Shown here in pieces: positions 46,685-57,893 of a stretch of DNA of 64,000 nt. This DNA comes from Orychophragmus violaceus (taxonomy: Eukaryota; Streptophyta; Magnoliopsida; Brassicales; Brassicaceae). Position numbers and translations under genes: made by a program. Below the pieces are notes generated by a model that saw nothing but the letters and a program-made list of their open reading frames with translations, was not told where the DNA came from and did no database searches. Each line of letters begins with the position of its first letter. Position 1 is the stretch's first letter. Location: assembly GCA_030180135.1 (NCBI GenBank), contig CM058230.1:25442067-25506066 (forward strand). Reading direction: 5' to 3'.

Positions 46685-47804
46685 CTATACCCAGAGCTGG
46701 TGAGACAGTTGCTTGCCACATGCAGGGTTGTCTACCCAAACCCGGACAGCAGGAGTGCTCAAGGAGGCACTTTCAATTTTATGTGCCTTGGCGCCAGGTA
46801 TCGAGTGCCCCTTCTCGATATCTGTAGGATCTATGGGTTTAGCACTGAGCAGCCACGCACCGATATGTCCCTTCCATGGGAATCAGCAGAGGCTCGACAG
46901 TTCTGGGAGTACATTGGTGGTGGACGTTATCACTCACGGACTACACCAGTGATTCAGGTTAGGCATCCGGCCCTTAGGTATGTCTTGCGTATCTTGGGAC
47001 GCACTCTATTGTGCAAGCATGAGGCAAACAAGATGCGCAAGAATGAGTTGGAGATATTGTTCAGAGGACTGATGGAGCAGTTCAGGGGGTACCGATGTGA
47101 GAGACCCAGCTAGGAAAGTCAACCTGGGAGCTCTATTTGCTCATCATCTTTGCGAGCTGCAGAAGAAGCCCTATGACGGCGTGCGCAAGGAGACAGTAGG
47201 GAGTCTTCTTACTCCTATTTTCAGACACTGAAGGATACCTATGGGGGATACAGAGTGCGTTACTGAGAGAGAGTTCCTGGATCTTAGTCACTTGCAGAGT
47301 GCTAGGTGGCTGAAGGAGGGGCGAGTGTGGGTTTAATTCGACCCTGAGGAGACACAGTATGGCATTGATCTTCCTGCTGCTAGGTTGACTCAGATTGATA
47401 CGATTGATGCTTTGAGTTTCCGCCTTCCTGCCAGAGCTCGACGCGCAGTGCCTACTATGGCTCATCCGCTGGGAGAGCCTTCTACGAAAGCGTCATCTTC
47501 CTCTGCACCTGCTGCTGCCCCTGCTACACAGGACACCGGTCCATATCCAGCCCCGTCTATGCCTGTGCGTGAGATGTCTGAGGGTGATTGGAGGGAGCGT
47601 CAGGAGGGTATGTTTCAGACCATTTGGGGTTTCTTGCGCAGCTGCACTTGCAGGAGAGAGCCACAGGTTCACCAGCCCGTTCCAGGACCTGATCGACGCA
47701 GACGACGATCCCCGACTCCTACCTCTTCGAGTGGTACTGATCGCATAGCTGAGGCAGCCGATGACGATGAGATGTATGGTGGGATAGATGATGAGAGCGA
47801 GTGA
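46685..47804 (+). pseudogene. ATHILA ORF1 protein, 3' part
   Basis: Continues PELVRQLLATCRVVYP, GTFNFMCLGARYRVPLLDIC and IYGFSTEQPRTDM, core ATHILA motifs. A one-base shift in a G run near 47086-47091 breaks the frame, and stops occur at about 47229 and 47335. The tail 47385-47804 is Pro/Ser/Ala-rich then acidic (DDDEMYGGIDDESE). A decayed gene. Confidence 0.78.
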
Positions 47805-49622
47805 GATTGATCTCCATTTTCAGACTTTCGGTTCTGTACTTTTTATCCTTTTCTTATTTATCTTTGCACTTTTTCCTTTTGATTTTTAGGATGCTGTTGT
47901 TTTTGGATGTTATGTTTGATATGCTACGCTATTTGCTTCGATTTTACTCTGTTTTTAGTGTTTCCAGCTTGCAGGATTCGAAATTTGATAGATTCCAACG
48001 GACTAACCTGCTAACTTGCTGACTGATCTGATATACGCATTGCAACGATCGTTGCAGCTATGAGCAACGATCGACACTCAACGAAAAATCGCCTAGCAAC
48101 TATCGATGCACTTAGTGCAACGATCGGTGCTTGAGCGACAGAGGTAAAATACGACAGAACTCAAACATCCATTAACAATTTTTAGTTATTTTTACCGATC
48201 CTTCGCTTGACACTACTGGGGATAGTGTGTCTTAAGTGTGTGGGGGGGGGGGGGGTGCTACTGACATTTATCTTTCTGTTTTCTTAAGAGTCAGTCCATT
48301 TTTTTTAAATTTTTGTTTTATTGAGTCAAAATTTGTTTAAGTAAAAAACAGTGAATTTTTGAGAAGTTTAATAGCACTTGCAGGAACTTAAGTAACCATT
48401 GGGATGAAGTTGCAGGATCTATCTCTGACTATTAGAAAACCCAAACACGGATCAACCTACTGGGAACACCCATATCACTTCAGGTATCAGAGGATCCTTT
48501 ACTGACTTCACCTTAATACTGACTTAGATTTCTCACCTAAGGGCTTGGTATACTTTGTGTCGGATTCCCTTGTTAGTTCTGACACAGCCTGTCAACCTAT
48601 CCTATTTAGTTCCCTTCTCCCCTTCTATAAAGTAAAAAAAAAAAAAAAGATAATAAACTGAGGATGAGTTAGTAACTCCGAAGTGGTCATGGGAATAGTA
48701 GCAAACACTATTATCTCTTATGCGATCCATGGAATGTGTCCAAAGTACACCCCATAACGGGAAGAACACTGATAAAAAAAAATAAAATGATACCCAATGT
48801 GGGAAAAATCAGTTGTTAAGGAAGGGAAAGAGAAGAAAGGGACTAGAGAAAGATAGTATGGTGGTCTAGAGCTGATGAGGTAAGAATCCATGTGCCCTTT
48901 GATCGATACTCCTTAGGTGAGACCGCACTTAAATACTTGCAGAAGTCAGTAGGGAGAATTTGAATGCTTGAATGTGATTGTGGAGTTTACTTAGGACAGT
49001 TGTTAAGTGTGGGGGAAGTATATGTTGGTCTTGATTTCCTGTGATTGATTCTTGCAATGGTTTACTAAGGGGAATCTGAGTGTTGTTGCTTCTATGACGA
49101 AAAGAGTTTCTGAAAGTTTTCAAACCTCTTGACTACATTTAGGGGGGTGTATTGAACTAAACATTTGAAGTGATTTGAGTTTAATAAATTTTTTTGATGA
49201 TTTTGATGGTTTTTGGTGATTTTAAGGAAGCTGTTATGATTTTATATTAAAATACCCTACAATACCACTTAAAACCATGAGATTTGAATCTTTTTATTTT
49301 TAACTAAGAAAGTCATCTAAAATCTTCTAAAATCCTCTGCAGTCGTTAAAATCACAATACTTACAAAAATTCAATAACAGTGGATTTGATATGATTTTAA
49401 CAAATTGTTGTTTGAATAACAGAGGATTTTAAGTGATTTTGAGTGATTTTACATAAATTTCATGTTCAATAACACTGGATTTGAGAAGACATTTTAAAAT
49501 CCTTAGTTGAATAACAGTGAATTTTAAGAAAACCTCCAAATCACTCCAAATGTTTAGTTCAATACATCCCCCTTAGTTCTTTGTTTTGCTTGAGGACAAG
49601 CAAAGGCTAAGTGTGGGGGAGT
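47805..49622 (+). other. Athila A 3' untranslated region with three polypurine-like tracts
   Basis: No ORF of note. TAAGTGTGG...G tracts at 48232-48255 (14-G run), 49003-49018 and 49608-49621; the last abuts the LTR and is the functional position. Modules at 48041/48063 and 48095/48116 (latter framed 48089-48138). Matches the array 3' region except for the MITE. Confidence 0.75.
49142..49572. mobile_element. Harbinger/Tourist-type MITE, 431 bp
   Basis: Ends GGGGGGTGTATTGAACTAA and (reverse) GGGGGATGTATTGAACTAA form an inverted repeat extending about 35 bp. TTA duplication at 49139-49141 and 49573-49575. The homologous site in the array units (about 56360) lacks it. Confidence 0.88.
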
Positions 49623-50808
49623 TGATATACCATGGATTTTAGGGTTTTTAACCATGGTATATGTGTCATTTATCGAGTCTTTTACTATGTTTTAGAGTCT
49701 TTTCAGGTGTTTATTAGGTACAAGCACATTTGGAGCATATTTGGTGATTATGGCACTTTCTGGAGCTAATTAGAGTATTTGGCCGAGAGATAGACTTCAC
49801 TGTCAATATTTCAGAGCTGCAACGATCGACACATTCATGGCATCGATCGTTGCACCAGCGAGATGGGCCAAACGACGGTTTAATGAAGAATAATGAAATT
49901 GCAGTTTTGCCCAGAAGTTCCTGATATTCACAAAGAAGCCCCAATTCGTGTTTTAGGTTATAAATAGAGTTTTTAAGCCATTGTTTAGGCGACGCTTTTA
50001 CATGCTTCATAACTAAGTTTTATTCTCTTAGGAGATTTTAGGGGCTGATCCTGATCTCGAAAGAGACTTGATTTTGAACCCCAGTTCCTATTTGATTATA
50101 TGATATTTGGTTTTCTACTTATGATATTTTCTGTCTCGATGAATATGTCTGAGTAGATCTCCTGTTAGGTTGAAGGATTCTCATTAAGGATTTCAGAGAA
50201 TTATAGTTTAATTAATCTGTATAGATTCATATCTGCTAGTTCTTTATCTAAGTTATTCTTAATGCTTAATCTGAAGTAGCTAATCAGAATTATGATGTTA
50301 GGTTGATTAATGCAGCGGAAGTTGGTTAATTTAACTAGAAAGAACCTAGATAAGCAATTAAACTTCTCGCAAACGGAAGTTTGGTTTAGGATAATTGTGA
50401 ACATATCAAACTTGGAATTAAGGCTGGTTTAATCTGTTAGTTCTCGCAAACGAAAGTTTGGTTTGCTGCACTTAGACTTAGAGAATTATCGCAAAGGAAT
50501 TTGGTTAATTCTATATCTGTGTTTGAGTTCTAGAACAGTTATTTATTAGATCTAGATAGATTTATTGTTTGCGTTCCTGATTTCCTGAGAACTCCTGAAC
50601 CTAACGCTTTGCCCTCTTGCTTACAAACTCACTTTATTCGCTTGCTATTTCGTTTACTGTTTTCACATCTGCTTTGCTTAATTTAATCTGAACTACTAAT
50701 AATCTATGGTGTGACTGAGAGTCCTTGTGGGATTCGATACCTTATATACTACGATTGCATTAACTGTGCACTTGCAGTAGAATAGGGATAAAACTTATAA
50801 ACCTATCA
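49623..50808 (+). repeat. Athila A 3' LTR (1186 bp)
   Basis: Paired module at 49818/49839 with intact CGATCG cores. Followed by 11 bp of internal sequence (AGTTTTTGGCG). Confidence 0.92.
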
Positions 50809-50951
50809 AGTTTTTGGCGTCTACTGAACTACGCGTGTTTTGGTATAAACTTATAAACTTATAAACAAAACTTATAAACACCAAAAACCTGACATATATG
50901 ACACCTAATAAACTACACCTATCAAGATATTTGTTGTACCTATATAAAACC
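50809..50951. other. Scrambled filler between element A and the array
   Basis: Starts as primer-site sequence (AGTTTTTGGCG), then repeats of ACTTATAAAC and pieces resembling LTR ends (ACACCTATCAAG) in jumbled order, up to the array LTR. Typical of an end-joining repair patch. Confidence 0.7.
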
Positions 50952-52158
50952 TGATATATCATGGTTTTTACTAGTTTTAGACCATGATATAAGTGTGTTT
51001 TAGTGTCTTTTTGTGTTCTTTTAGAGTCTTTTACAGGTATAATCAGGTTTGGAGCATATTTGGTGATTATGGCACTTTTTGGAGATTTTTGGAGTGTTTG
51101 GCCGAGAGATAGAGTTCACTGTCCGAAACAGAGAAATGCGTCGATCGTTGCACACCTGCACCGATCGTTGCACCAGCGAGATGGGCCGAAACTCGGCGGT
51201 TTATGAAGAGTCAAGATATTGCACTCTGATCCAGAAGTTCTTTATATTTACAAAAAAGCCCTTGGCCGAGATTAGACCTATATTATTGAGTTTTTGGTGT
51301 TTTAATTAGATACGCTTTTACTTACGCTTTCATAATTAAGAGCAGAGGATTTTTATAGCTTTTGGGGCTGATCTGAACCTTTACTTCATCTGTATTTGGA
51401 GAAGATTTCGAACCCCTTTAATTCTTTATCTTTTATGCAATTTATTCATCATATGATTATGTTTTCATTATCTATGTCTGAGTAGATTCCTTGTTAGGTT
51501 TAGGGTTTCTCACATAGGATTTCATGACTTGCTAGACTTATTTAATTCAGTTAAGGATTCATAACTATATCTGTTCTTCAATCTAATTGTGCTTAAAGCT
51601 AGTTCTAACCTGATCAATTAGAATCTAGATCTTAGGTTGCTAAATACGTCACGGAAGTGGGGTTTAGGAATTTGAACTAATTAGGTTGAGCAATTAAACT
51701 TCTCGCAAACGAAAGTTTGGTTTAGGATAATTGTGAACATATCAAACTTGGAATTAATGCTAGTTTAATCTGTTAGTTCTCGCAAACGAAAGTTTGGTTT
51801 GCTGCACTTAGACTTAGAGAATTATCGCAAAGGAATTTGGTTAATTCTATATCTGTGTTTTGAGTTCTAGAACTGTGCTTAATTAGATCCTTGCTGAATG
51901 AACTGTCTGCTTGTCTGATTTCCTGAGAACGCCCTAGACTTAGCGCTCTTAATAACTTGTTTTCACAACCAATAATCTCTGCTTTCTGTTTACTTTCTCG
52001 CATTGCTTTTAATTCAATCACATTGCTTTCTTCCTAGTTTAATTTCCTGTTCTTGAGCTATTGAATACCGGAGTCCCTGTGGATTCAATACCTATATACT
52101 ACGACTACTGAACTGTGCACTTGCAGTTAGATATAGGATTAAAACCTGACACCTATCA
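50952..52158 (+). repeat. Athila B LTR 1 (1207 bp)
   Basis: TGATATATC...CCTATCA. Related to the element A LTR over its right half (LTR-end and CTCGCAAACGAAAGTTTGG segment) but diverged at the left. Module at 51137/51157. Confidence 0.9.
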
Positions 52159-52164
52159 AGTTTT

Positions 52165-52182
52165 TGGCGCCGTTGCCGGGGA
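52165..52182 (+). promoter_or_regulatory. tRNA-Asp primer-binding site, unit 1
   Basis: TGGCGCCGTTGCCGGGGA, perfect complement of the tRNA-Asp 3' end. Confidence 0.93.
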
Positions 52183-52309
52183 CTCTTTGAGTCTTCGATA
52201 GCTTAGAACCTAGGGTTTCACTAGGATTTTTCGTTTTCTTTTCGTTTTTGTTTTTGTTTCTTTTAGTTACTAATTTTCTCTGTTTTTCTCTCTGTCGCAG
52301 ATACCAATA

Positions 52310-52410
52310 TCGCACTGCATCGATCGTTGCACCCTAAGCATCGATCGTCACTAGGCGATTCAGAGATTGAAGCGATCGTTGCACTGATAGCATCGATCGT
52401 TGCCGGACGA
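52310..52410. repeat. Two paired CGATCG modules upstream of gag, unit 1
   Basis: Sites 52316/52337 framed by TCGC 52310 and GCGA 52355-52358; then 52368/52389. Repeated in unit 2 (+5470) and unit 3 (+9888). Confidence 0.92.
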
Positions 52411-52423
52411 TTACAGACAGTTT

Positions 52424-55060
52424 ATGCAGACGCAGAAAACTAGAAGTAATCCGAACTTGGACTTAGTTAATCTCGATCTTGAAGAACTTGGACGTCTAGA
52501 GAGAACCAACAGAAGAGAGAGAAGAGAAAGGATGGTGCGTGAGCGTTTGATTTTGGTACGTGATGCTGAAGGTACCCTGAGGGACCGAGATAACAACCCA
52601 TACAATGCTGCTTGGCAAAGGGTTGATGCTGAAGGGAATGTCATCCCTAATCCTCCTGAGCAACAACAACAGGAGCAGAACCAGGGTCAAGGACAGGCCC
52701 AAGGTAGAGAGATGGTTGTACGTGAGAGGACTTTAGCTGACTACAACAGACCGGATGAGTTTCATAGAAACTGGTCAGCTTTAGTGCTTCCTGCTTTAGA
52801 GAGGAATGATTTTGAGATCAAAACCATCTACTACTCGCTGATGAGACAGAATGCATTTCATGGTTACCCAACGGAGCAGCCTATGGATCACATTGATTCA
52901 TTTGAGGACGTAGTCACTGGCATGAAGTATGATGGAGTCTGCCCGGACTATCTGTTCCTTAAGCTCTTTCCGCACAGTCTTGCTGGAGACGCTAGTGCAT
53001 GGCTAAAACAGCTAGCACCTGCTCAGTATACTACTTGGGCAGCCCTGAAGAGTGAGTTCCTGCGTTACTTCTATGATGATGCGCGTTCAGACCAGTCCAG
53101 ACAGGACATACTCACCTTTTCACAAGGAGCTGTGGAGCCTTTAAAGACTGCCTGGATGAGATTTAAGCAGTATCAGCGTGACTGCCCACACCATGGATTC
53201 ACTGAAGTTCAGTTGGTTGGCATTTTCTTCAGAGGCATAGATCTTCCATATCAGTCTGCACTGGATAATTCCAGTAATGCTAACTTCAACACCAGGACTC
53301 CTACACAGGCTAAGTAGTTGATTGAGAACCTAATAGGCAGCAACAGCTGCAAGACTATGGATGAGAGGAGGAAGAAATCTGGTGGAAGTGTAGAGAATTC
53401 TGACATAGCTGATATTAGATCTATGCTGGACACAGTTTGCAATCTCCTAGCAGGTAAGAAAGCTGTCCACTTTGCCCAAGATGTAGAGGTAATTCAAACT
53501 GAGGTGGACACTCAGGAGGAAGATGTGAATTACATAGGAGGTTCTGGATTCCAAGGTAATAGATTTGGTAATCAACAAGGAAACAGATTTTTCAATGGAG
53601 GACAGAAAAGTGCTTTCAACAGCAACTCATCCAATTCTAGACAGACTGGTGGTTTTCAAAAGACCTTTGGACAAGGTACTCAGAGAACCTATGGATCTTC
53701 ATCTTATCAGACTCCTCCTGCACCTACAGCTCATGAGAGTAGAATGGAAGCTATGATGGAACAACTAATGGAGAGTCAGACCAAGATTTCTGTGGACTGC
53801 AACAAGAAGCTGGATGCTGTCTATGAAGACCTCAATGGGAAGTTTGAGTCCCTGAACACTCACATGAAGCAGTTGGATACTCAGGTGAACCAGATTTCCA
53901 GCTCAATAAAGGGAAAAGGGCTAGCAGACACTCATATTAAGGCCTGGTCTGTGTACGTTAATGATGGATCTCACCTAGGTGAAAAATTTGAGCTAAGTAC
54001 AGCTGAATTGGTGAAGGAAGAAGAAATCCCGGATTTTGGTGAATAACTCTCGGGTGGAAATTGCAGCATTGCAACGATCGACACACACTTAGTGTCGATC
54101 GATGCACATCGTGAACAGACAGATTCACTGAGTGATGATGGTATTGATGCAGATTTAGAGCTTGATGGCTTATTCTCTGAAGTCTCTGAGATCTCTCAAC
54201 AGGAGATTTATGCGCAGATTGTTAGACAACACTCCCCAGTGTCTGAAGTGATTAAGCGAGAAATTGAAGAGCTTAAGAAGCTAGAGGAGATTGGTGAAGA
54301 ATTGGAAGAAACTCCATCTTTTGATGATCCACCTTATCATCCATGTGTGCAGAGGTATTTGAACAAGATGCTGCCTCTAGATGAAGAGCTGAGAGACTGG
54401 GTGGTTATAGTTCCTCAGAATATTAGTGATGTTCTGTTGACCAAGATCCAGAAGAAGCTGCCTGATCATGGAGTCTTTGTGCTTGATTGTTCAATCTTTG
54501 AGGATAGTTTCAGGCGTTCTCTGTGTGACTTAGGAGCTGCTGGAAGTTTGATGCCATACTCTGTGGCAGAGAAGCTGGGTATGCTAGATTTTACTCCTAC
54601 TAGGACCTCTCTTGTCCTAGCTGATCAGTCCATACGAGTTCCTGAAGGACTCCTGATGGACATCCCGGTGAGAGTTGGAAACTACTTAGTTCCAACAGAC
54701 TTCTTAGTGCTGAGATATGACTGTGATCCGGATGAAGCATTGCTGCTTGGAAGACCATTTTTGGCTACAGCAGGAGCGGTGATAGATGTTAGGAACAGCC
54801 TGATAAACCTCCATCTGGGAGATGAGCCGCTGCGTTATGAGATGGATAAGCTGCGGAAACCACTGATAGATGGGCAGACATTCACCATAAGGAATGCAGA
54901 CGATGAGCAGCCTGATGACACTGTGATTATAGATCCTGGAGCACATTTTACTCCATCTTTTCTTGGACATGAGCATTCTGCAACAGCCTACTCGCCACCT
55001 TGGATGAGGAGACTTGGTCAGAGACCGAAAAAGTCTCTGTCAGGATCTCCTGGTGCCTGA
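52424..55060 (+). pseudogene. Athila B Gag-protease, unit 1 (two stops)
   Basis: One frame of 879 codons from ATG 52424, broken by TAG at 53315-53317 and TAA at 54044-54046. Domains: basic N-terminus; Retrotrans_gag core (LFPHSLAGDASAWLKQL, FLRYFYDDARSDQSRQDI) at residues about 130-290; Gly/Asn/Gln-rich linker; coiled coil (SLNTHMKQLDTQVNQIS); aspartic protease with CDLGAAGSLMP (DLGA in place of DT/SGA, as usual in Athila) and LLGRPFLATAGAVIDV. It ends SPPWMRRLG. The first stop is in a position that is CAC in unit 3. No zinc knuckle was found. The polyprotein cannot be made intact from this copy. Confidence 0.88.
54070..54106. repeat. Paired module inside the Gag-protease frame, unit 1
   Basis: Sites 54070/54091; translated as ATIDTHLVSIDAH with no frame disruption. 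Present at the same place in units 2 and 3. Confidence 0.88.
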
Positions 55061-55106
55061 AAATTCTTGTCCGTCCGGTCAAGCTATTGACCTTAAATAA
55101 GCGCTG

Positions 55107-55124
55107 GGTGGGAGGCAACCCACC
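55107..55124 (+). other. Conserved stem-loop after gag-protease, unit 1
   Basis: GGTGGG-AGGCAA-CCCACC; see the co-varying copy in element A. Confidence 0.75.
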
Positions 55125-55227
55125 ATTAGGTACTAGTGTTTTTCTACTTGATTTTTTGGTGTTTTTGTTAGGATTTAACGTTTGTTTTTGTTTTTGGTGA
55201 GTTTATGATTACAGGTCTCGGACAAAT

Positions 55228-55384
55228 TCGCAGTGCGTCGATCGACGCACTTCTGTGTCGATCGTCACAACATGATCGGAATCGCATTGCAGCGATCATT
55301 GCAGTTCTGAGCAACGATCGACCATACACGAAAATCGCCAAGTAACGGTCGATGCACTTAGTGCAACGATCGATGCCTGAGCGA
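55228..55384. repeat. Three paired CGATCG modules in the 3' region, unit 1
   Basis: Sites 55234/55254, 55288/55310 and 55341/55362, the last framed by TCGC 55335 and GCGA 55384. Confidence 0.88.
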
Positions 55385-56422
55385 CAGAGGTAAACCCGAC
55401 AGAACTCAACAGAACTTTATTAATTTTTATTTATTTTTACCGATCCTTCGCTTGACACTACTGGGGACAGTGTGTCTTAAGTGTGGGGGAGGTGCTACTG
55501 ACTTATATCTTTCTGTTTTCTTAAGAGTCAGTCCATTTTTCAAAAAAATTTTGTTTTATTGAGTCAAAATTGTTTAAGTAAGAAACTATGATTTTCTGAG
55601 AAGATTTACAAGACTTGCAGGAACTTAAGTAACCATTGGGATGAAGTTGCAGGATCTATCTCTGACTATTAGAAAACCCCATCACGGATCAACCTACTGG
55701 GAACACCCACATCACTTCAGGTATCAGAGGATCCTTTTACTGACTTCAATTTAATACTGACTTAGATTTCTCACCTAAGGGCTTGGTATACTTTGTGTCG
55801 GATTCCCTGTTAGTTCTGACACAGCATGTCAACCTATCCTATTTAGTTCCCTTCTCCCCTTCTATAAAGTAAAAAAAAAAAAGATAATAAACTGAGGATG
55901 AGTTAGTAACTCCGAAGTGGTCATGAGAATAGAAGCAGACACTATTATCTCTTATGCATCCATGGAATGTGTCCAAAGTACACCCCATAACGGGAAAAAC
56001 ACTGATAAAAAAAATAAAATGATACCCAATGTGGGAAAAATCAGTTGTTAAAGAAGGGAAAGAGAAGAAAGGGACTAGAGAAAGATAGTATGGTGGTCTA
56101 GAGCTGATAAGGTAAGAATCCATGTGCCCTTTGATCGATACTCCTTAGGTGAGACAGCACTTAAATACTTGCAGAAGTCAGTAGGGAGAATTTGAATGCT
56201 TGAATGTGATTGTGGAGTTTACTTAGGACAGTTGCTAAGTGTGGGGGAAGTACATGTTGGTCTTGATATCCTGTGATTGATTCTTTCAGTGGTTTACTAA
56301 GGGGAATCTGAGTATTGTAGCTTCTAGGATGAAATGAGTTTCTGAAGAGTTTTCAAACCTCTTCACCAAGCTTTAGTTCTCTGTTTTGCTTGAGGGCAAG
56401 CAAAGGCTAAGTGTGGGGGAGT
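55385..56422 (+). other. Athila B 3' untranslated region, unit 1
   Basis: No ORF of note. Three TAAGTGTGGGGGA tracts at 55476, 56235 and 56408. An A-run after TATAAAGT varies in length between copies. Confidence 0.7.
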
Positions 56423-57627
56423 TGATATATCATGGTTTTACTAGTTTTAGACCATGATATAAGTGTGTTTTAGTGTCTTTTTGTGTTCTTTTAGAGTCTT
56501 TTACAGGTATAATCAGGTTTGGAGCATATTTGGTGATTATGGCACTTTTTGGAGATTTTTGGAGTGTTTGGCCGAGAGATAGAGTTCACTGTCCGAAACA
56601 GAGAAATGCGTCGATCGTTGCACACCTGCACCGATCGTTGCACCAGCGAGATGGGCCGAAACTCGGCGGTTTATGAAGAGTCAAGATATTGCACTCTGAT
56701 CCAGAAGTTCCTGATATTTACAAAAAGCCCTTGGCCGAGATTATACCTATATTATTGAGTTTTTGGTGTTTTAATTAGATACGCTTTTACTTACGCTTTC
56801 ATAATTAAGATCAGAGGATTTTTAGAGGTTTTTGGGCTGATCTGAACCTTTACTTCATCTGTATTTGGAGAAGATTTCGAACCCCTTTAATTCTTTATCT
56901 TTTATGCAATTTATTCATCATATGATTATGTTTTCATTATCTATGTCTGAGTAGATTCCTTGTTAGGTTTAGGGTTTCTCACATAGGATTTCATGACTTG
57001 CTAGACTTATTTAATTCAGTTAAGTATTCATAACTATATCTGTTCTTCAATCTAATTGTGCTTAAAGCTAGTTCTAACCTGATCAATTAGAATCTAGATC
57101 TTAGGTTGCTAAATACGTCACGGAAGTGGGGTTTAGGAGTTTGAACTAATTAGGTTGAGAAATTAAACTTCTCGCAAACAAAAGTTTGGTTTAGGATAAT
57201 TGTGAACATATCAAACTTGGAATTAATGCTAGTTTAATCTGTTAGTTCTCGCAAACGAAAGTTTGGTTTGCTGCACTTAGACTTAGAGAATTATCGCAAA
57301 GGAATTTGGTTAATTCTATATCTGTGTTTTGAGTTCTAGAACTGTGCTTAATTAGATCCTTCCTGAATGAACTGTCTGCTTGTCTGATTTCCTGAGAACG
57401 CCCTAGACTTAGCGCTCTTAATAACTTGTTTTCACAACCAAAAATCTCTGCTTTCTGTTTACTTTCTCGCATTACTTTTAATTCAATCACATTGCTTTCT
57501 TCCTAGTTTAATTTCCTGTTCTTGAGCTATTGAATACCGGAGTCCCTGTGGATTCGATACCTATATACTACGACTACTGAACTGTGCACTTGCAGTTAGA
57601 TATAGGATTAAAACCTGACACCTATCA
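56423..57627 (+). repeat. Athila B LTR 2 (1205 bp), shared by units 1 and 2
   Basis: Serves as 3' LTR of unit 1 and 5' LTR of unit 2. Module at 56607/56627. Differs from LTR 1 by a few substitutions and 2 bp. Confidence 0.92.
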
Positions 57628-57633
57628 TGTTTT

Positions 57634-57651
57634 TGGCGCCGTTGCCGGGGA
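57634..57651 (+). promoter_or_regulatory. tRNA-Asp primer-binding site, unit 2
   Basis: Perfect TGGCGCCGTTGCCGGGGA. Confidence 0.93.
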
Positions 57652-57893
57652 CTCTTTGAGTCTTCAATAGCTTAGAACCTAGGGTTTTACTAGGATTTTT
57701 CGTTTTCTTTTCGTTTTGGTTATTGTTTTTTTTAGTTACTGATTTTTCTCTCTTTTTCTCTCTGTCGCAGGTACCGATATCGCACTGCGTCGATCGTTGC
57801 ACCCTTAGCATCGATCGTCACTAGGCGATTCAGAGATTGAAGCGATCGTTGCACTGATAGCATCGATCGTTGCCGGACGATTACAGACAATTT

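Larger units (their letters stand above)
36438..50808 (+). mobile_element. Athila-like element A (Ty3/gypsy), non-autonomous, with nested insertions
   Basis: Two 1186-bp LTRs (TGATATACC...CCTATCA), tRNA-Asp primer site, gag-derived ORF, ATHILA ORF1 and triple polypurine-like tracts. Copia C (40447-46684) and a MITE (49142-49572) are nested inside. No reverse transcriptase, RNase H or integrase anywhere in the element. The right LTR is followed by AGTTTTTGGCG, i.e. internal sequence, not by a target duplication. Confidence 0.9.
50952..56422 (+). mobile_element. Athila B array, unit 1 (LTR + internal)
   Basis: LTR 50952-52158, primer site, gag-protease frame, stem-loop, modules, three polypurine-like tracts (55476, 56235, 56408), then directly the next LTR. 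Period to unit 2 is 5470 bp for every landmark checked. No pol domains. Confidence 0.92.

Noticed and set aside
52400..52423. Gag start at 52400 (and 57870, 37733, 40019)
   Set aside because: These begin at TTG, which is not a plausible plant start; the first ATG downstream in frame was used instead.
54704..54976. Minus-strand ORFs in the array (also 52411-52702, 58251-58445, 60174-60446)
   Set aside because: They are antisense shadows of the Gag-protease frame and repeat simply because the units repeat.
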